A stretch of 64,000 nt of DNA from an uncultured Clostridia bacterium. Lineage in GTDB: Bacteria; Bacillota; Clostridia; Oscillospirales; Acutalibacteraceae. The stretch covers positions 1 to 64,000 of the forward strand of contig CAJFPJ010000011.1 of assembly GCA_904399395.1 (NCBI GenBank). Reading direction: 5' to 3'. Position 1 is the stretch's first letter; each line of letters begins with the position of its first letter. The notes beneath the pieces were generated by a model, which made no database searches, was not told the origin of the DNA, and saw only the letters and a program-made list of their open reading frames with translations. Of this stretch, positions 40,526 to 48,036 are shown one piece after another. The position numbers and the translations under genes were made by a program.

Positions 40526-41707
40526 ATGCAGCCACTATATACAGGTGACGTTTCGTCCTTTGCCGACTTTCAACTCCAATGTGAATGCGGCCATACTCAT
40601 ACTGTACCCATCCGCCATATTTATATAGGGAAAGGGATTCTTTCCAAGCTTTCCCATATACTAGAAGATTTCCAGGGAAAAAAGGTTTTTCTCATAGGAG
40701 ATTCCAATACCATGCCGCTGGCAGAAGAAAAGGTGCTTTCGATACTGCAGAAAGCAGAATGTCAGGTTACAGAGCACATATTTGCATATCACGGGGCCGG
40801 GCACCAGGTTCTGGATGAAAAATTAATTGGCAATATGCTCATCCATCTCCCTCAGGATACGGATCTGATCGTGACCATAGGCTCGGGTACTATGAACGAT
40901 CTTTCCCGGGTTATAAGCACCCGCTGCGGCATTCCCTATATCATCATAGGCACAGCGCCTTCCATGGACGGTTATGCTTCCGCAACTTCCGCCGTGCTGG
41001 TGGAAGGCAACAAAATCTCTGTACCTCTTCATTCTCCTTACGGAATCCTGTGTGATACAGAAATTATGCGCACTGCCCCGGAAATGATGTTTGCGGCAGG
41101 TTTCAGCGATGTGCTGGGAAAATATATTGCCATTCGGGATTGGCAGCTCTCCGAACGGGAAACAGGGGAATATTTCTGCCCCTATATTGCGGGATTGGTG
41201 CTGACCGCAGTGGAAGAATGCATAAAACAGGTGGACCACCTCTTTGATCAGGACGAAAATGTCCTTCTTTCTGTAGCAAATGCGTTGGTTCTTTCAGGGG
41301 TGGCTATCAGCATGTATGGAATTTCCCGCCCTGCAGCTGGAGGCGAGCACAGGATCGCGCACTGCTGGGAGGAAGCAGCCGCCAACTCCGGCGACAATCG
41401 TTATCTGCACGGCAACTATGTAGGGCTGGGAACTCTTGTGATGGCCCGGCTCTATGAGCTGGCGGAACAAGAGGAGGACCTGCCTCCATGTGATTACATG
41501 CCCTCCTTTGCAAAAATTCGCTTCTATCTTGATAAAATGAAGGGATATAGTTCCTTTGAAACCCTCCAGATCACACGGGAGACCCTGGAAGAAAGCATTC
41601 GCCATGCTGCAGAATCCGACGCCCGCTACACACTTTTGAATTATCTCAAGGAAAAAGGACGACTGGAGACATATATAGATCGTCTAAGTCGTGAATTTTT
41701 TGGCTGA
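40526..41707 (+). CDS. sn-glycerol-1-phosphate dehydrogenase (AraM/EgsA type)
   Basis: The 393-residue protein belongs to the iron/zinc alcohol-dehydrogenase-like fold: VTIGSGTMNDLSRVISTRCGIPYIIIGTAPSMDGYASATSAV is the diagnostic NAD-binding and substrate segment, and the metal site is given by Asp in FSDVLGKYIAIRDW and His in GGEHRIAHCWE and HGNYVGLG. It reduces dihydroxyacetone phosphate to glycerol-1-phosphate, the archaeal-type stereoisomer, in the cytoplasm. The ATG at 40526 follows GAGGAGGAG; the in-frame region upstream has no site. No PcrB-like prenyltransferase is nearby, so the fate of the product is unclear. Confidence 0.9.
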   Translation: MQPLYTGDVSSFADFQLQCECGHTHTVPIRHIYIGKGILSKLSHILEDFQGKKVFLIGDSNTMPLAEEKVLSILQKAECQVTEHIFAYHGAGHQVLDEKLIGNMLIHLPQDTDLIVTIGSGTMNDLSRVISTRCGIPYIIIGTAPSMDGYASATSAVLVEGNKISVPLHSPYGILCDTEIMRTAPEMMFAAGFSDVLGKYIAIRDWQLSERETGEYFCPYIAGLVLTAVEECIKQVDHLFDQDENVLLSVANALVLSGVAISMYGISRPAAGGEHRIAHCWEEAAANSGDNRYLHGNYVGLGTLVMARLYELAEQEEDLPPCDYMPSFAKIRFYLDKMKGYSSFETLQITRETLEESIRHAAESDARYTLLNYLKEKGRLETYIDRLSREFFG

Positions 41708-41730
41708 GCTTCTCTTACCATTGAAAAAGA

Positions 41731-41766
41731 AAATCGCCGCATGCTTTTGATAGTATGCGGCGATTT
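41731..41766. terminator. Terminator between convergent genes
   Basis: AAATCGCCGCAT and ATGCGGCGATTT with a 12-nt loop; CTTTTT follows on the minus side and ACTTTTC on the plus side. Confidence 0.85.
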
Positions 41767-42118
41767 ACTTTTCTGACAAAATTTTATCCATAGCTTTTCC
41801 TTTTGCCAGATCATCAATCAGCTTATCCAAATACCGAATCTCACGCATCAGCGGTTCCTCAATAGTTTCTACACGCACACCACAAATCACGCCGCGTATG
41901 GAATTTCTGGCCGGATTGGGAGCTGGAGCGTTTCGAAAAAAATCGCCATAAGTAGTCTCAGCTTGCAAATGTTCCAGCAATTGATTCCGACTATAACCAG
42001 TAAGCCAGCAGATGATCTCATCCACCTCATCTTTTGTCCGACCTTTTTTGACCGCTTTATTGAGCAAAAGAGGATATACTTTTGAAATTTTCATTTGATA
42101 AACTTTCTCCATATTCAC
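41765..42118 (-). CDS. DUF2200 protein
   Basis: The 117-residue protein matches the DUF2200 family closely: [37 protein letters not shown], then [49 protein letters not shown]. The start is a GTG 7 nt after AGGAGG that overlaps the stop of the DUF1905 gene (GTGA), so the two are coupled. The molecular function is unknown. Confidence 0.92.
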   Translation of the reverse strand: MNMEKVYQMKISKVYPLLLNKAVKKGRTKDEVDEIICWLTGYSRNQLLEHLQAETTYGDFFRNAPAPNPARNSIRGVICGVRVETIEEPLMREIRYLDKLIDDLAKGKAMDKILSEK

Positions 42119-42414
42119 TTGGAATCCTCCTGTTTTCGCCGAATCGTAACATAAACCGTATCCCCGGCTTGCTTTTGAATCTTCTCCCGTATATTCTTAC
42201 GTATGCCTATGCAATAACAAATTGAGCCGTCTGCGTTTTTCACACCCATATTCACGATGCTTCCGCTATATGGAACACCATCGAATGTAGCTTCCACTTT
42301 GACACGCCCCGCTCCGAATTCTTTCCGCAAGTCATAAGGGAAGCGAATAAAAGCCCCGTTTTTATCGGGAACCGGTTCAATTACTGCTGTGAATTCATAT
42401 TTTATATCATTCAT
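42115..42414 (-). CDS. DUF1905 protein
   Basis: A small beta-barrel protein with [52 protein letters not shown] and [24 protein letters not shown], which is the DUF1905 pattern. I place the start at the ATG of 42414, with GGAG just upstream; a GTG three codons earlier (42423) is an alternative with AGAGGAG. It forms a two-gene operon with the DUF2200 gene. DUF1905 proteins often sit with YdeI-like proteins; the function is unknown. Confidence 0.88.
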   Translation of the reverse strand: MNDIKYEFTAVIEPVPDKNGAFIRFPYDLRKEFGAGRVKVEATFDGVPYSGSIVNMGVKNADGSICYCIGIRKNIREKIQKQAGDTVYVTIRRKQEDSK

Positions 42415-42522
42415 TTTCTCCACACACTCCTCTCAACTATACCTTGTCATATCCATTTTGATCGTTTTTCATACTTCCTGTGCACAAAACATTCCGTTGA
42501 AGGATGGGAGTCTCCCCACAAG

Positions 42523-42560
42523 TAAAAAGCCTGTGCCGAGCAAATTACTCAGCACAGGCT
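42523..42560 (-). terminator. Terminator of tRNA-Gly
   Basis: AGCCTGTGC pairs with GCACAGGCT, followed by TTTTAC on the minus strand, directly after the tRNA CCA end. Confidence 0.88.
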
Positions 42561-42634
42561 TGGAGCGGAAGAGGGGAATCGAACCCCCATATTCAGCTTG
42601 GGAAGCTGATGTTCTACCACTGAACTACTTCCGC
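42561..42634 (-). tRNA. tRNA-Gly (CCC)
   Basis: On the minus strand the acceptor arms GCGGAAG and CTTCCGC pair, the D-arm reads AGTTCAGTGGTAGAAC, the anticodon loop TTCCCAA gives anticodon CCC, and the T-arm contains GGTTCGATTCC. The CCA end is encoded. A promoter and a terminator flank it. Confidence 0.97.
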
Positions 42635-42654
42635 ATTTCTTTAAGTGCTTGTTC

Positions 42655-42683
42655 ATTCTATCACATCTGCGGAAGCAATGCAA
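42655..42683 (-). promoter_or_regulatory. tRNA-Gly promoter
   Basis: Minus strand: TTGCAT (42678-42683), 17-bp spacer, TAGAAT (42655-42660), about 20 bp before the tRNA. Confidence 0.75.
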
Positions 42684-42721
42684 GATTTTTCTGAAATTTT
42701 TTTATATTCATCCGCCCGTCT

Positions 42722-43903
42722 CTACCGACTCTGTGCAATGCGGAGAAGCTTTTCTGCCAACCCCTCTTGCGTTATATCCTCTTGCTGCAGCACATAAATT
42801 CCCATATCTGCCGCACGACGATACACAGACGGATTCACATGGGAAAGCCGGCTCATCGTAGCGAGAACACCTTTGGCCCAATAGCCGCCGTATCGTTCCC
42901 TCAGAACATCCAGTTCATTGAGAGCCTGGGTATTGGGAACTCCTGTTTTGCAGGAAATAAACACAGGAGTGGGCCCCTTTGTCAGCAGGATATCCAATTC
43001 ATTGATGGTTCCGGAACGCTGCTCGGTTTCCCCATCCCAGTCGATAACCACACTCACCTGGACATCGTCAAAATATCCGCTGTCTTTTGCTGTCACATAT
43101 AGATATAGCTCCAACCAAATTCCAATGTCGCAGAGACAACTGCGCAGAAGGCGGCTTCTGTAGCGGAAGGAAACGCGTTTTCCGCGGAAAAGCAAATCCT
43201 CTATTACACCGCATTTTCGAAGAGCCAGAAAGATCTCTTTATTACAGTAACGGTGCTTCCCATCTGCCATGCGGATCTCCATGGGCGCCCGAACAGAAAG
43301 ATCCTTGGATTCATCACCACCGGAAACTGCCTGCAGATACTGCACGTGCTTCGTCCAATTATCATAATGCTCCACATATATTTTCCAGACATCTTTGATA
43401 TATTGTTCCATTTCGGGCGTAATGTTCTTTGCCCCCACATGCCCGCACCGAGGAAAGGAGCCTCCGGCCATAATCAGGAAATCCTCAGCACTGAAATGTA
43501 GTGAATACGGTGTATTTTCCGCTTCTGGGCAATGCTGCAGACTCAGAAACCTTCCTCTCGTTTTTTCGTATACCATAACAGGGATATTCCGGCTGCTGCA
43601 AAAAACTCCCGCAGCATACAGCATGGTGCTGCTCCCACCAGTGATATCTACCACACATTCCGGGAATTTATCGACGACTCTTTCCATTGTGGCAAGCATG
43701 CTCGGAATACGGTTGGCATCCGCTGTATAAAAATGTATTTGGATCGGGAGACCTCTTTCTTCCAAGCAGCGAATGATTCGGTCCTTTCGTTCCTTATGCA
43801 TCAGTTTTCCTCCGATAAACACCAATGTTTCCGGACGAAACGCCACAGCGGCCAATATATTAAAAATTGGTTCTTCGTCATATAGCTCAATTATAGTCTT
43901 CAA
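42722..43903 (-). CDS. Card1/Can2-like CARF nuclease (DUF1887)
   Basis: Residues 1-150 look like a CARF sensor: an N-terminal beta strand with LYDEEPIFNILAA, then a second sheet with VVDITGGSSTMLYAAG, the cyclic-oligoadenylate pocket region. A linker helix domain follows, and the C-terminal domain (about 255-390) carries a PD-(D/E)xK nuclease core: Glu265 in the first helix, Asp304 in TINELDILLTKG, and SCK (317-319). This is the architecture of Card1/Can2, nucleases switched on by cyclic tetra-adenylate made by type III CRISPR complexes. No cas gene or CRISPR array is in the window. The start is a TTG 6 nt after GGAGG. Family assignment is by motif order from memory. Confidence 0.82.
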   Translation of the reverse strand: MKTIIELYDEEPIFNILAAVAFRPETLVFIGGKLMHKERKDRIIRCLEERGLPIQIHFYTADANRIPSMLATMERVVDKFPECVVDITGGSSTMLYAAGVFCSSRNIPVMVYEKTRGRFLSLQHCPEAENTPYSLHFSAEDFLIMAGGSFPRCGHVGAKNITPEMEQYIKDVWKIYVEHYDNWTKHVQYLQAVSGGDESKDLSVRAPMEIRMADGKHRYCNKEIFLALRKCGVIEDLLFRGKRVSFRYRSRLLRSCLCDIGIWLELYLYVTAKDSGYFDDVQVSVVIDWDGETEQRSGTINELDILLTKGPTPVFISCKTGVPNTQALNELDVLRERYGGYWAKGVLATMSRLSHVNPSVYRRAADMGIYVLQQEDITQEGLAEKLLRIAQSR

Positions 43904-44350
43904 GAGGTTCCTCCTCCCCGCAAATCTTTCAAAATGGTATATGGATAGGCTTTTTTATATAGTAATACGAGATTTTCTCAATGTCAATTTTCCTAAATCT
44001 AACGGCTCTTTCTACCTATAGCGTTCTTCTGGATTCGAGCAAAAGCGTTTTACAGATTATGTAAAATCCTGTTTTCCACAATTTTCACCGTTTCTTTTTC
44101 AGCAATTTCTGATATTTCAAAGAAATGGGTATATAACTAGCCCTTATTTTACAGAGCGTGTGGAAAACTCGGTGGAAAATGTGGAGAAATCCAAAATTCA
44201 GATTTAACTCCTAAAAATATTTTAAGATTATGTAAAGTAAAGACTTGTTTTTTGAAAAATGCGGTTTCACTTTAAGTTGTGAATATATTTCTCGAATTCT
44301 TTTTTGATTTGGTATAATATGGTATTCTTCCTTTAAAGGGGGGAATTCCT
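43904..44350. other. 447-bp AT-rich gap with DnaA-box-like sites and repeats
   Basis: No gene is seen. TTTTCCACA occurs at 44072-44080 (plus) and 44159-44167 (minus), with near-matches on the minus strand at 44171-44179 and 44180-44188; it fits the DnaA-box consensus TTWTNCACA. The 11-mer GATTATGTAAA occurs at 44055-44065 and 44226-44236, and 44048-44066 is a palindrome (TTTTACA, 5-bp spacer, TGTAAAA). The right end holds a -10 TATAAT (44313-44318) for the next gene. Confidence 0.6.
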
Positions 44351-45301
44351 ATGAAACGGCCGTTGCATAAAATCGGCATACCAACGCTCTTTGTATGCAT
44401 TGTTCTTTTTTCTTTCTGTATGAAGCCCATAAATGTTTCAGCTGATTATGAGACACCCGGCAATTTTTCTACCACCTTTCCCCAAAACCAAAAGCTGTTC
44501 CATGTAGAGGGAGGCTCCCTTTTGCTCAGTACAGACGGAGCTAATTACACAAAAGCTGCGCTCCTTTCCGACCCGGAGAATCCACAATCCGCACTATGGG
44601 TACTCCAATTTTCATTTGTATACACAGATGCTATTGCCGGAGATTCCTTTCTCTATTTGCTAGAGGAAAGCAACTCCTCTGGTACCAGAATAGGATGGCT
44701 GGATACGGAAAAGCAAGCATTTTATACATACACTGCAGCTATCAACCCTATTTTACCTCTCCAATGGAAAATCTGCGATGATAATGGTCTTTCTCTCCGC
44801 GCTGTGCGGCTTTCAGACCCAACTCCCGGCACGTTTTACATCCGAATGCAGGATAAACCCTATGAAACAGATTTCGAGGCGGATACTACTCCATCAGAAA
44901 GCACTCCACCATCCTCCGATAAACCGGAAGAAGAAATTCCCGTCACGAAAATTTATCACACCTTCCCTGAGGGAACCACAGTCTCTTCCCTGGAAAAGGA
45001 ATACAGCGGTTCCTCCCGCATCCTGGTTTCGGATGCATCCGGCATCCAACAAACCGGCGGCAAGCTGCATACGGGGTGGACTATCCGACTCTATGACGGA
45101 ACCCGTCTTACCTCTATCATCACCATCCGGATTCCCGGCGATATAGGCGGGCAGACCAATTCTGGAAACCGCAATCTCTATTTCCGATATCTGGCAGGCG
45201 AAACGGAGCTTTCCGAGCCCTACCGCACTGCGGCGGATCTGAATCATGATGGCTCCATAACTGTGGGAGATCTGGTTCTCTTCCGAAAAGCACATGGCTA
45301 A
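44351..45301 (+). CDS. Secreted protein with a single dockerin-like repeat
   Basis: A signal peptide (about 1-31, ending NVSA) leads into a beta-rich region (about 35-170), a Pro/Ser/Glu linker (about 176-195), a second domain (about 198-265), and at the very C-terminus ADLNHDGSITVGDLVLFRKAHG, a calcium-binding F-hand as in type I dockerins. A partial GDIGG motif about 40 residues earlier may be the remains of the first repeat. The protein is exported and may attach to cell-surface or cellulosome-like partners. The start follows AAGGGGGG. The large domains belong to no family I recognise. Confidence 0.75.
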   Translation: MKRPLHKIGIPTLFVCIVLFSFCMKPINVSADYETPGNFSTTFPQNQKLFHVEGGSLLLSTDGANYTKAALLSDPENPQSALWVLQFSFVYTDAIAGDSFLYLLEESNSSGTRIGWLDTEKQAFYTYTAAINPILPLQWKICDDNGLSLRAVRLSDPTPGTFYIRMQDKPYETDFEADTTPSESTPPSSDKPEEEIPVTKIYHTFPEGTTVSSLEKEYSGSSRILVSDASGIQQTGGKLHTGWTIRLYDGTRLTSIITIRIPGDIGGQTNSGNRNLYFRYLAGETELSEPYRTAADLNHDGSITVGDLVLFRKAHG

Positions 45302-45605
45302 AAAAATTCTATGGAAGTATCCTGCCAAGCAGTTCAACTCCCCTTCTCTAATCTTCCATGTAGTTTACAATGGATGTTTTTTCTGCGTTTTATCATATTC
45401 ATATAATGATTCTATTCTGGTATTTCTTTTAAATTTGCGTAGCACAAGGCCCGCAGAAAACACTTGTATTTCCCCCTTTAATAGTATACAATACCATTTG
45501 TATTGTTTTTATGCTATGTCGTATGATTCCAGCGTGAAACCGGAATCATAGGAATATACAATTTCCAATACGAAATACACGTATGAGTATGGGGATCTTA
45601 TTATT
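45302..45605. other. 304-bp gap with an inverted repeat
   Basis: AT-rich. A hairpin with arms TATGATTCC (45522-45530) and GGAATCATA (45542-45550) may be an operator or weak terminator. No gene is seen. Confidence 0.5.
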
Positions 45606-46673
45606 ATGTTGAAAAAACTTGGGTTCAAAATCAAGCGGAATCTTTTCCCGGTGATTACCTGTAGTCTGGCTCTCATCATTCTGCTGATCTTCCTTTTTGC
45701 AAATAACGGAATTGAAAACCTTCGTCAGCTGATTCCCCAAATTCAGGGTGTCTGGCTTCTTGCGGCGCTGGCTACCGCTGTTCTCACTATGCTGTTGGAA
45801 GGTCTCACACTCCATCTTTTCTGCCGGCATTTATATTCCAAATGGACGTATGGCCGCTCTTTTTCCGTGGGGATGACAGGCCTTCTCTATAGCGCAATCA
45901 CTCCTTTTTCAACCGGCGGGCAGCCTATGCAAATCTACGCCATGCGGAAAATGGGAATGGATACTGGCAAGGCCGGCTCTATCATAGCCATGAAGACACT
46001 CTCATACCAGGTTATCATGGTAACATACGCTCTTATCCTCATGTGTTTGCAGTTGGGCTTTTTTATAAAAAATGTAACAAATCTGGCCTTTATAACTATT
46101 ATCGGCCTTATTTCCAACGCAGCTTTTATCGGGTTGGTTTTTCTTTTCACTATCAGCGCCAAGGGTACTGACCGGATCCTGCATTTTCTTCTGCGCTGGC
46201 TTTACAGATTTCATCTGTGCCGCCATCCTCTGCGGCGCTATCACTCCATCCATCAGCAGCTTTCTATGTTCCACAATTCTTCCAAACTTATGGGCCGCTC
46301 TTGGAAGTTGTATGTTCCTGTGGTACTCCTTACGATTCTGCAAATTTCCCTGACGGGTTCCATTCCCTATATGATCTACAGAAGCTTCGGGCTTCCGGCC
46401 GAAAATGTCCAGCTCATCACCATGCTGGCCGCTCAACAATTTGTAATGATGGTCTCAGCCTTCGTGCCGCTCCCGGGTGCTTCCGGCGGAGCAGAAGGAA
46501 GCTTTTTGATGTTTTTCCGCACATTTTTTCAAGACACGATCACTCCCGCCATTCTGTTGTGGCGCCTTATTACGTATTATCTCAACATTCTCTTGGGAGC
46601 CATCTTCTCTTCTTGGGGCGGAAAACGCTATACCGATGAGAAAAAAATCGCTTCTCTGGAAAATGAGGCATGA
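45606..46673 (+). CDS. YbhN/MprF-type membrane protein (LPG synthase TM region family)
   Basis: The 355-residue protein has about eight hydrophobic helices and the family signatures SAITPFSTGGQPMQIYAMRK (near residue 100) and PLPGASGGAEGSFLMFF (near 295), typical of the flippase-like part of MprF and its stand-alone relatives (UPF0104). The acyltransferase half of MprF is missing, so it probably moves a lipid across the membrane. It has a weak ribosome site (GGGG, 11 nt from ATG) and its own terminator. Confidence 0.9.
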   Translation: MLKKLGFKIKRNLFPVITCSLALIILLIFLFANNGIENLRQLIPQIQGVWLLAALATAVLTMLLEGLTLHLFCRHLYSKWTYGRSFSVGMTGLLYSAITPFSTGGQPMQIYAMRKMGMDTGKAGSIIAMKTLSYQVIMVTYALILMCLQLGFFIKNVTNLAFITIIGLISNAAFIGLVFLFTISAKGTDRILHFLLRWLYRFHLCRHPLRRYHSIHQQLSMFHNSSKLMGRSWKLYVPVVLLTILQISLTGSIPYMIYRSFGLPAENVQLITMLAAQQFVMMVSAFVPLPGASGGAEGSFLMFFRTFFQDTITPAILLWRLITYYLNILLGAIFSSWGGKRYTDEKKIASLENEA

Positions 46674-46707
46674 GCTTTTTCAGGGCAGTAACCATTTCGT
46701 TTTTAAA

Positions 46708-46749
46708 GGCAAAAGCAAAGCGCACGCTTTGCTTTTGCCTTTTCTTTTG
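46708..46749 (+). terminator. Terminator after the YbhN-like gene
   Basis: A 15-bp perfect stem (GGCAAAAGCAAAGCG with its complement, loop CA) followed by TTTTCTTTTG. Confidence 0.93.
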
Positions 46750-46864
46750 TCATCTTTTCCATCGCCCCCAATTTAGAAGAAAGGAATGCCTAAGCCACTA
46801 AAAGCATTCTCAGCATGGATTTGTTCTTCCCCGCATAGATATCTACAAAAGGGAGGGATGAGCC

Positions 46865-47449
46865 TTGCTCAACGGAATATGGGTAGGAATGATTGCCGTA
46901 AGTATTTTTTGCGCGGCGCTCACCGGCAGAATGGACGCTCTTTCACAGGCAGTATTCAGCGGGGCAGGTGATGCCGTTCAGTTGGTTCTCTCCATAGCTG
47001 GCGCCATGGCCGCCTGGACGGGAATTCTGAAAATTGCTGAGGCCGGAGGCTTCAGTCAGCTTCTTGGCCGCCTTCTGAAGCCTGCCACACGCTGCTTGCT
47101 TCCGGAATATCAGGATAATCCCGAGGTCATCCAGGCTGTATGCATGAATCTGACGGCTAATCTGCTGGGTCTGGGAAATGCCGCCACGCCCATGGGTATT
47201 GCCGCCATGAAAGCTATGGAGAAGCACTCAGGAACACGCCTAAGACAGGGTGCTACTGATTCTATGATCCGTTTTGTAGTTTTGAATACGGCTTCCATAC
47301 AGCTTGTCCCTACTATGTTGGCTTCCCTGCGTTCTGCTGCAGGCTCCGCCTCGCCCTTCGAGATTCTTCCCGCTGTATGGATCACTTCCATTCTGACTCT
47401 CTGCACGGGCCTGCTTACCGCTAGGTTCTTGGAGGGCCGCCATGGATAA
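46865..47449 (+). CDS. spmA: Spore maturation protein A
   Basis: The 194-residue membrane protein has the SpmA features: GAGDAVQLVLSIAGAMAAWTGILKIAEAGG, MNLTANLLGLGNAATPMGIAAMKAME, and NTASIQLVPTMLASLRSAAGS. SpmA with SpmB is needed for core dehydration of spores in Bacillus and Clostridium. The start is a TTG, 8 nt after GGGAGG; no ATG upstream fits. Its stop overlaps the spmB start by 8 bp. Confidence 0.95.
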   Translation: MLNGIWVGMIAVSIFCAALTGRMDALSQAVFSGAGDAVQLVLSIAGAMAAWTGILKIAEAGGFSQLLGRLLKPATRCLLPEYQDNPEVIQAVCMNLTANLLGLGNAATPMGIAAMKAMEKHSGTRLRQGATDSMIRFVVLNTASIQLVPTMLASLRSAAGSASPFEILPAVWITSILTLCTGLLTARFLEGRHG

Positions 47450-47963
47450 ATTTGCCTCATTTCTTGTGCCGGGTTGTGTTGCACTTGTGCTGTCTTTCGG
47501 CTGTTTCCGCAGGGTGCCCGTATTTGAAGTATTCACCCAAGGCGCAAAGGAAGGGCTTCAGAACTGCCTTTCTATTCTTCCCACCCTGGTGGGGCTTTTG
47601 ATGGGAATATCCATGCTAAAGGCCTCTGGCGCATTTGACGTGTTATCCTCTTTTCTTGCTCCCGCCCTGCAAAACCTTGGTATTCCAGCAGATCTGATTC
47701 CTCTCGCTTTCATGAAGCCCGTTTCCGGAAGCGGTTCCACCGCCCTGCTTACAGAAATTTTCTCCTCCAATGGGCCGGATAGCTTTGCGGGCCGGGTGGC
47801 CTCTGTGCTCTGTGCTTCCTCTGAGACCACCTTTTACTGCACAGCCGTATATTTCGGATCCATCCATGTTCGCAACACACGGCATGCCATTCCTGCCGCC
47901 CTTACCGCCGATGTAGCAGCATGTGTATTCTCCTGTCTTACGGTGCGGCTCTTATTTCCCTGA
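47442..47963 (+). CDS. spmB: Spore maturation protein B
   Basis: The 173-residue protein shows GAKEGLQNCLSILPTLVGLLMGISMLKASGA, LAFMKPVSGSGSTALLTEIF and SSETTFYCTAVYFG, all typical of SpmB. It overlaps spmA and precedes the feoB-like gene by 73 bp, so the three probably share a transcript. Confidence 0.95.
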   Translation: MDKFASFLVPGCVALVLSFGCFRRVPVFEVFTQGAKEGLQNCLSILPTLVGLLMGISMLKASGAFDVLSSFLAPALQNLGIPADLIPLAFMKPVSGSGSTALLTEIFSSNGPDSFAGRVASVLCASSETTFYCTAVYFGSIHVRNTRHAIPAALTADVAACVFSCLTVRLLFP

Positions 47964-48036
47964 TCGAAAACAGTTGGATGCTTTCTTCCTCCGGCTATTT
48001 CCCCGATGGATTCTGAAAGGAGAAAATTACAGTTTC

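Noticed and set aside
43904..44350. Calling this gap the chromosomal oriC
   Set aside because: Boxes are few and partly degenerate, and dnaA, dnaN, recF and gyrB are not adjacent; kept only as a finding.
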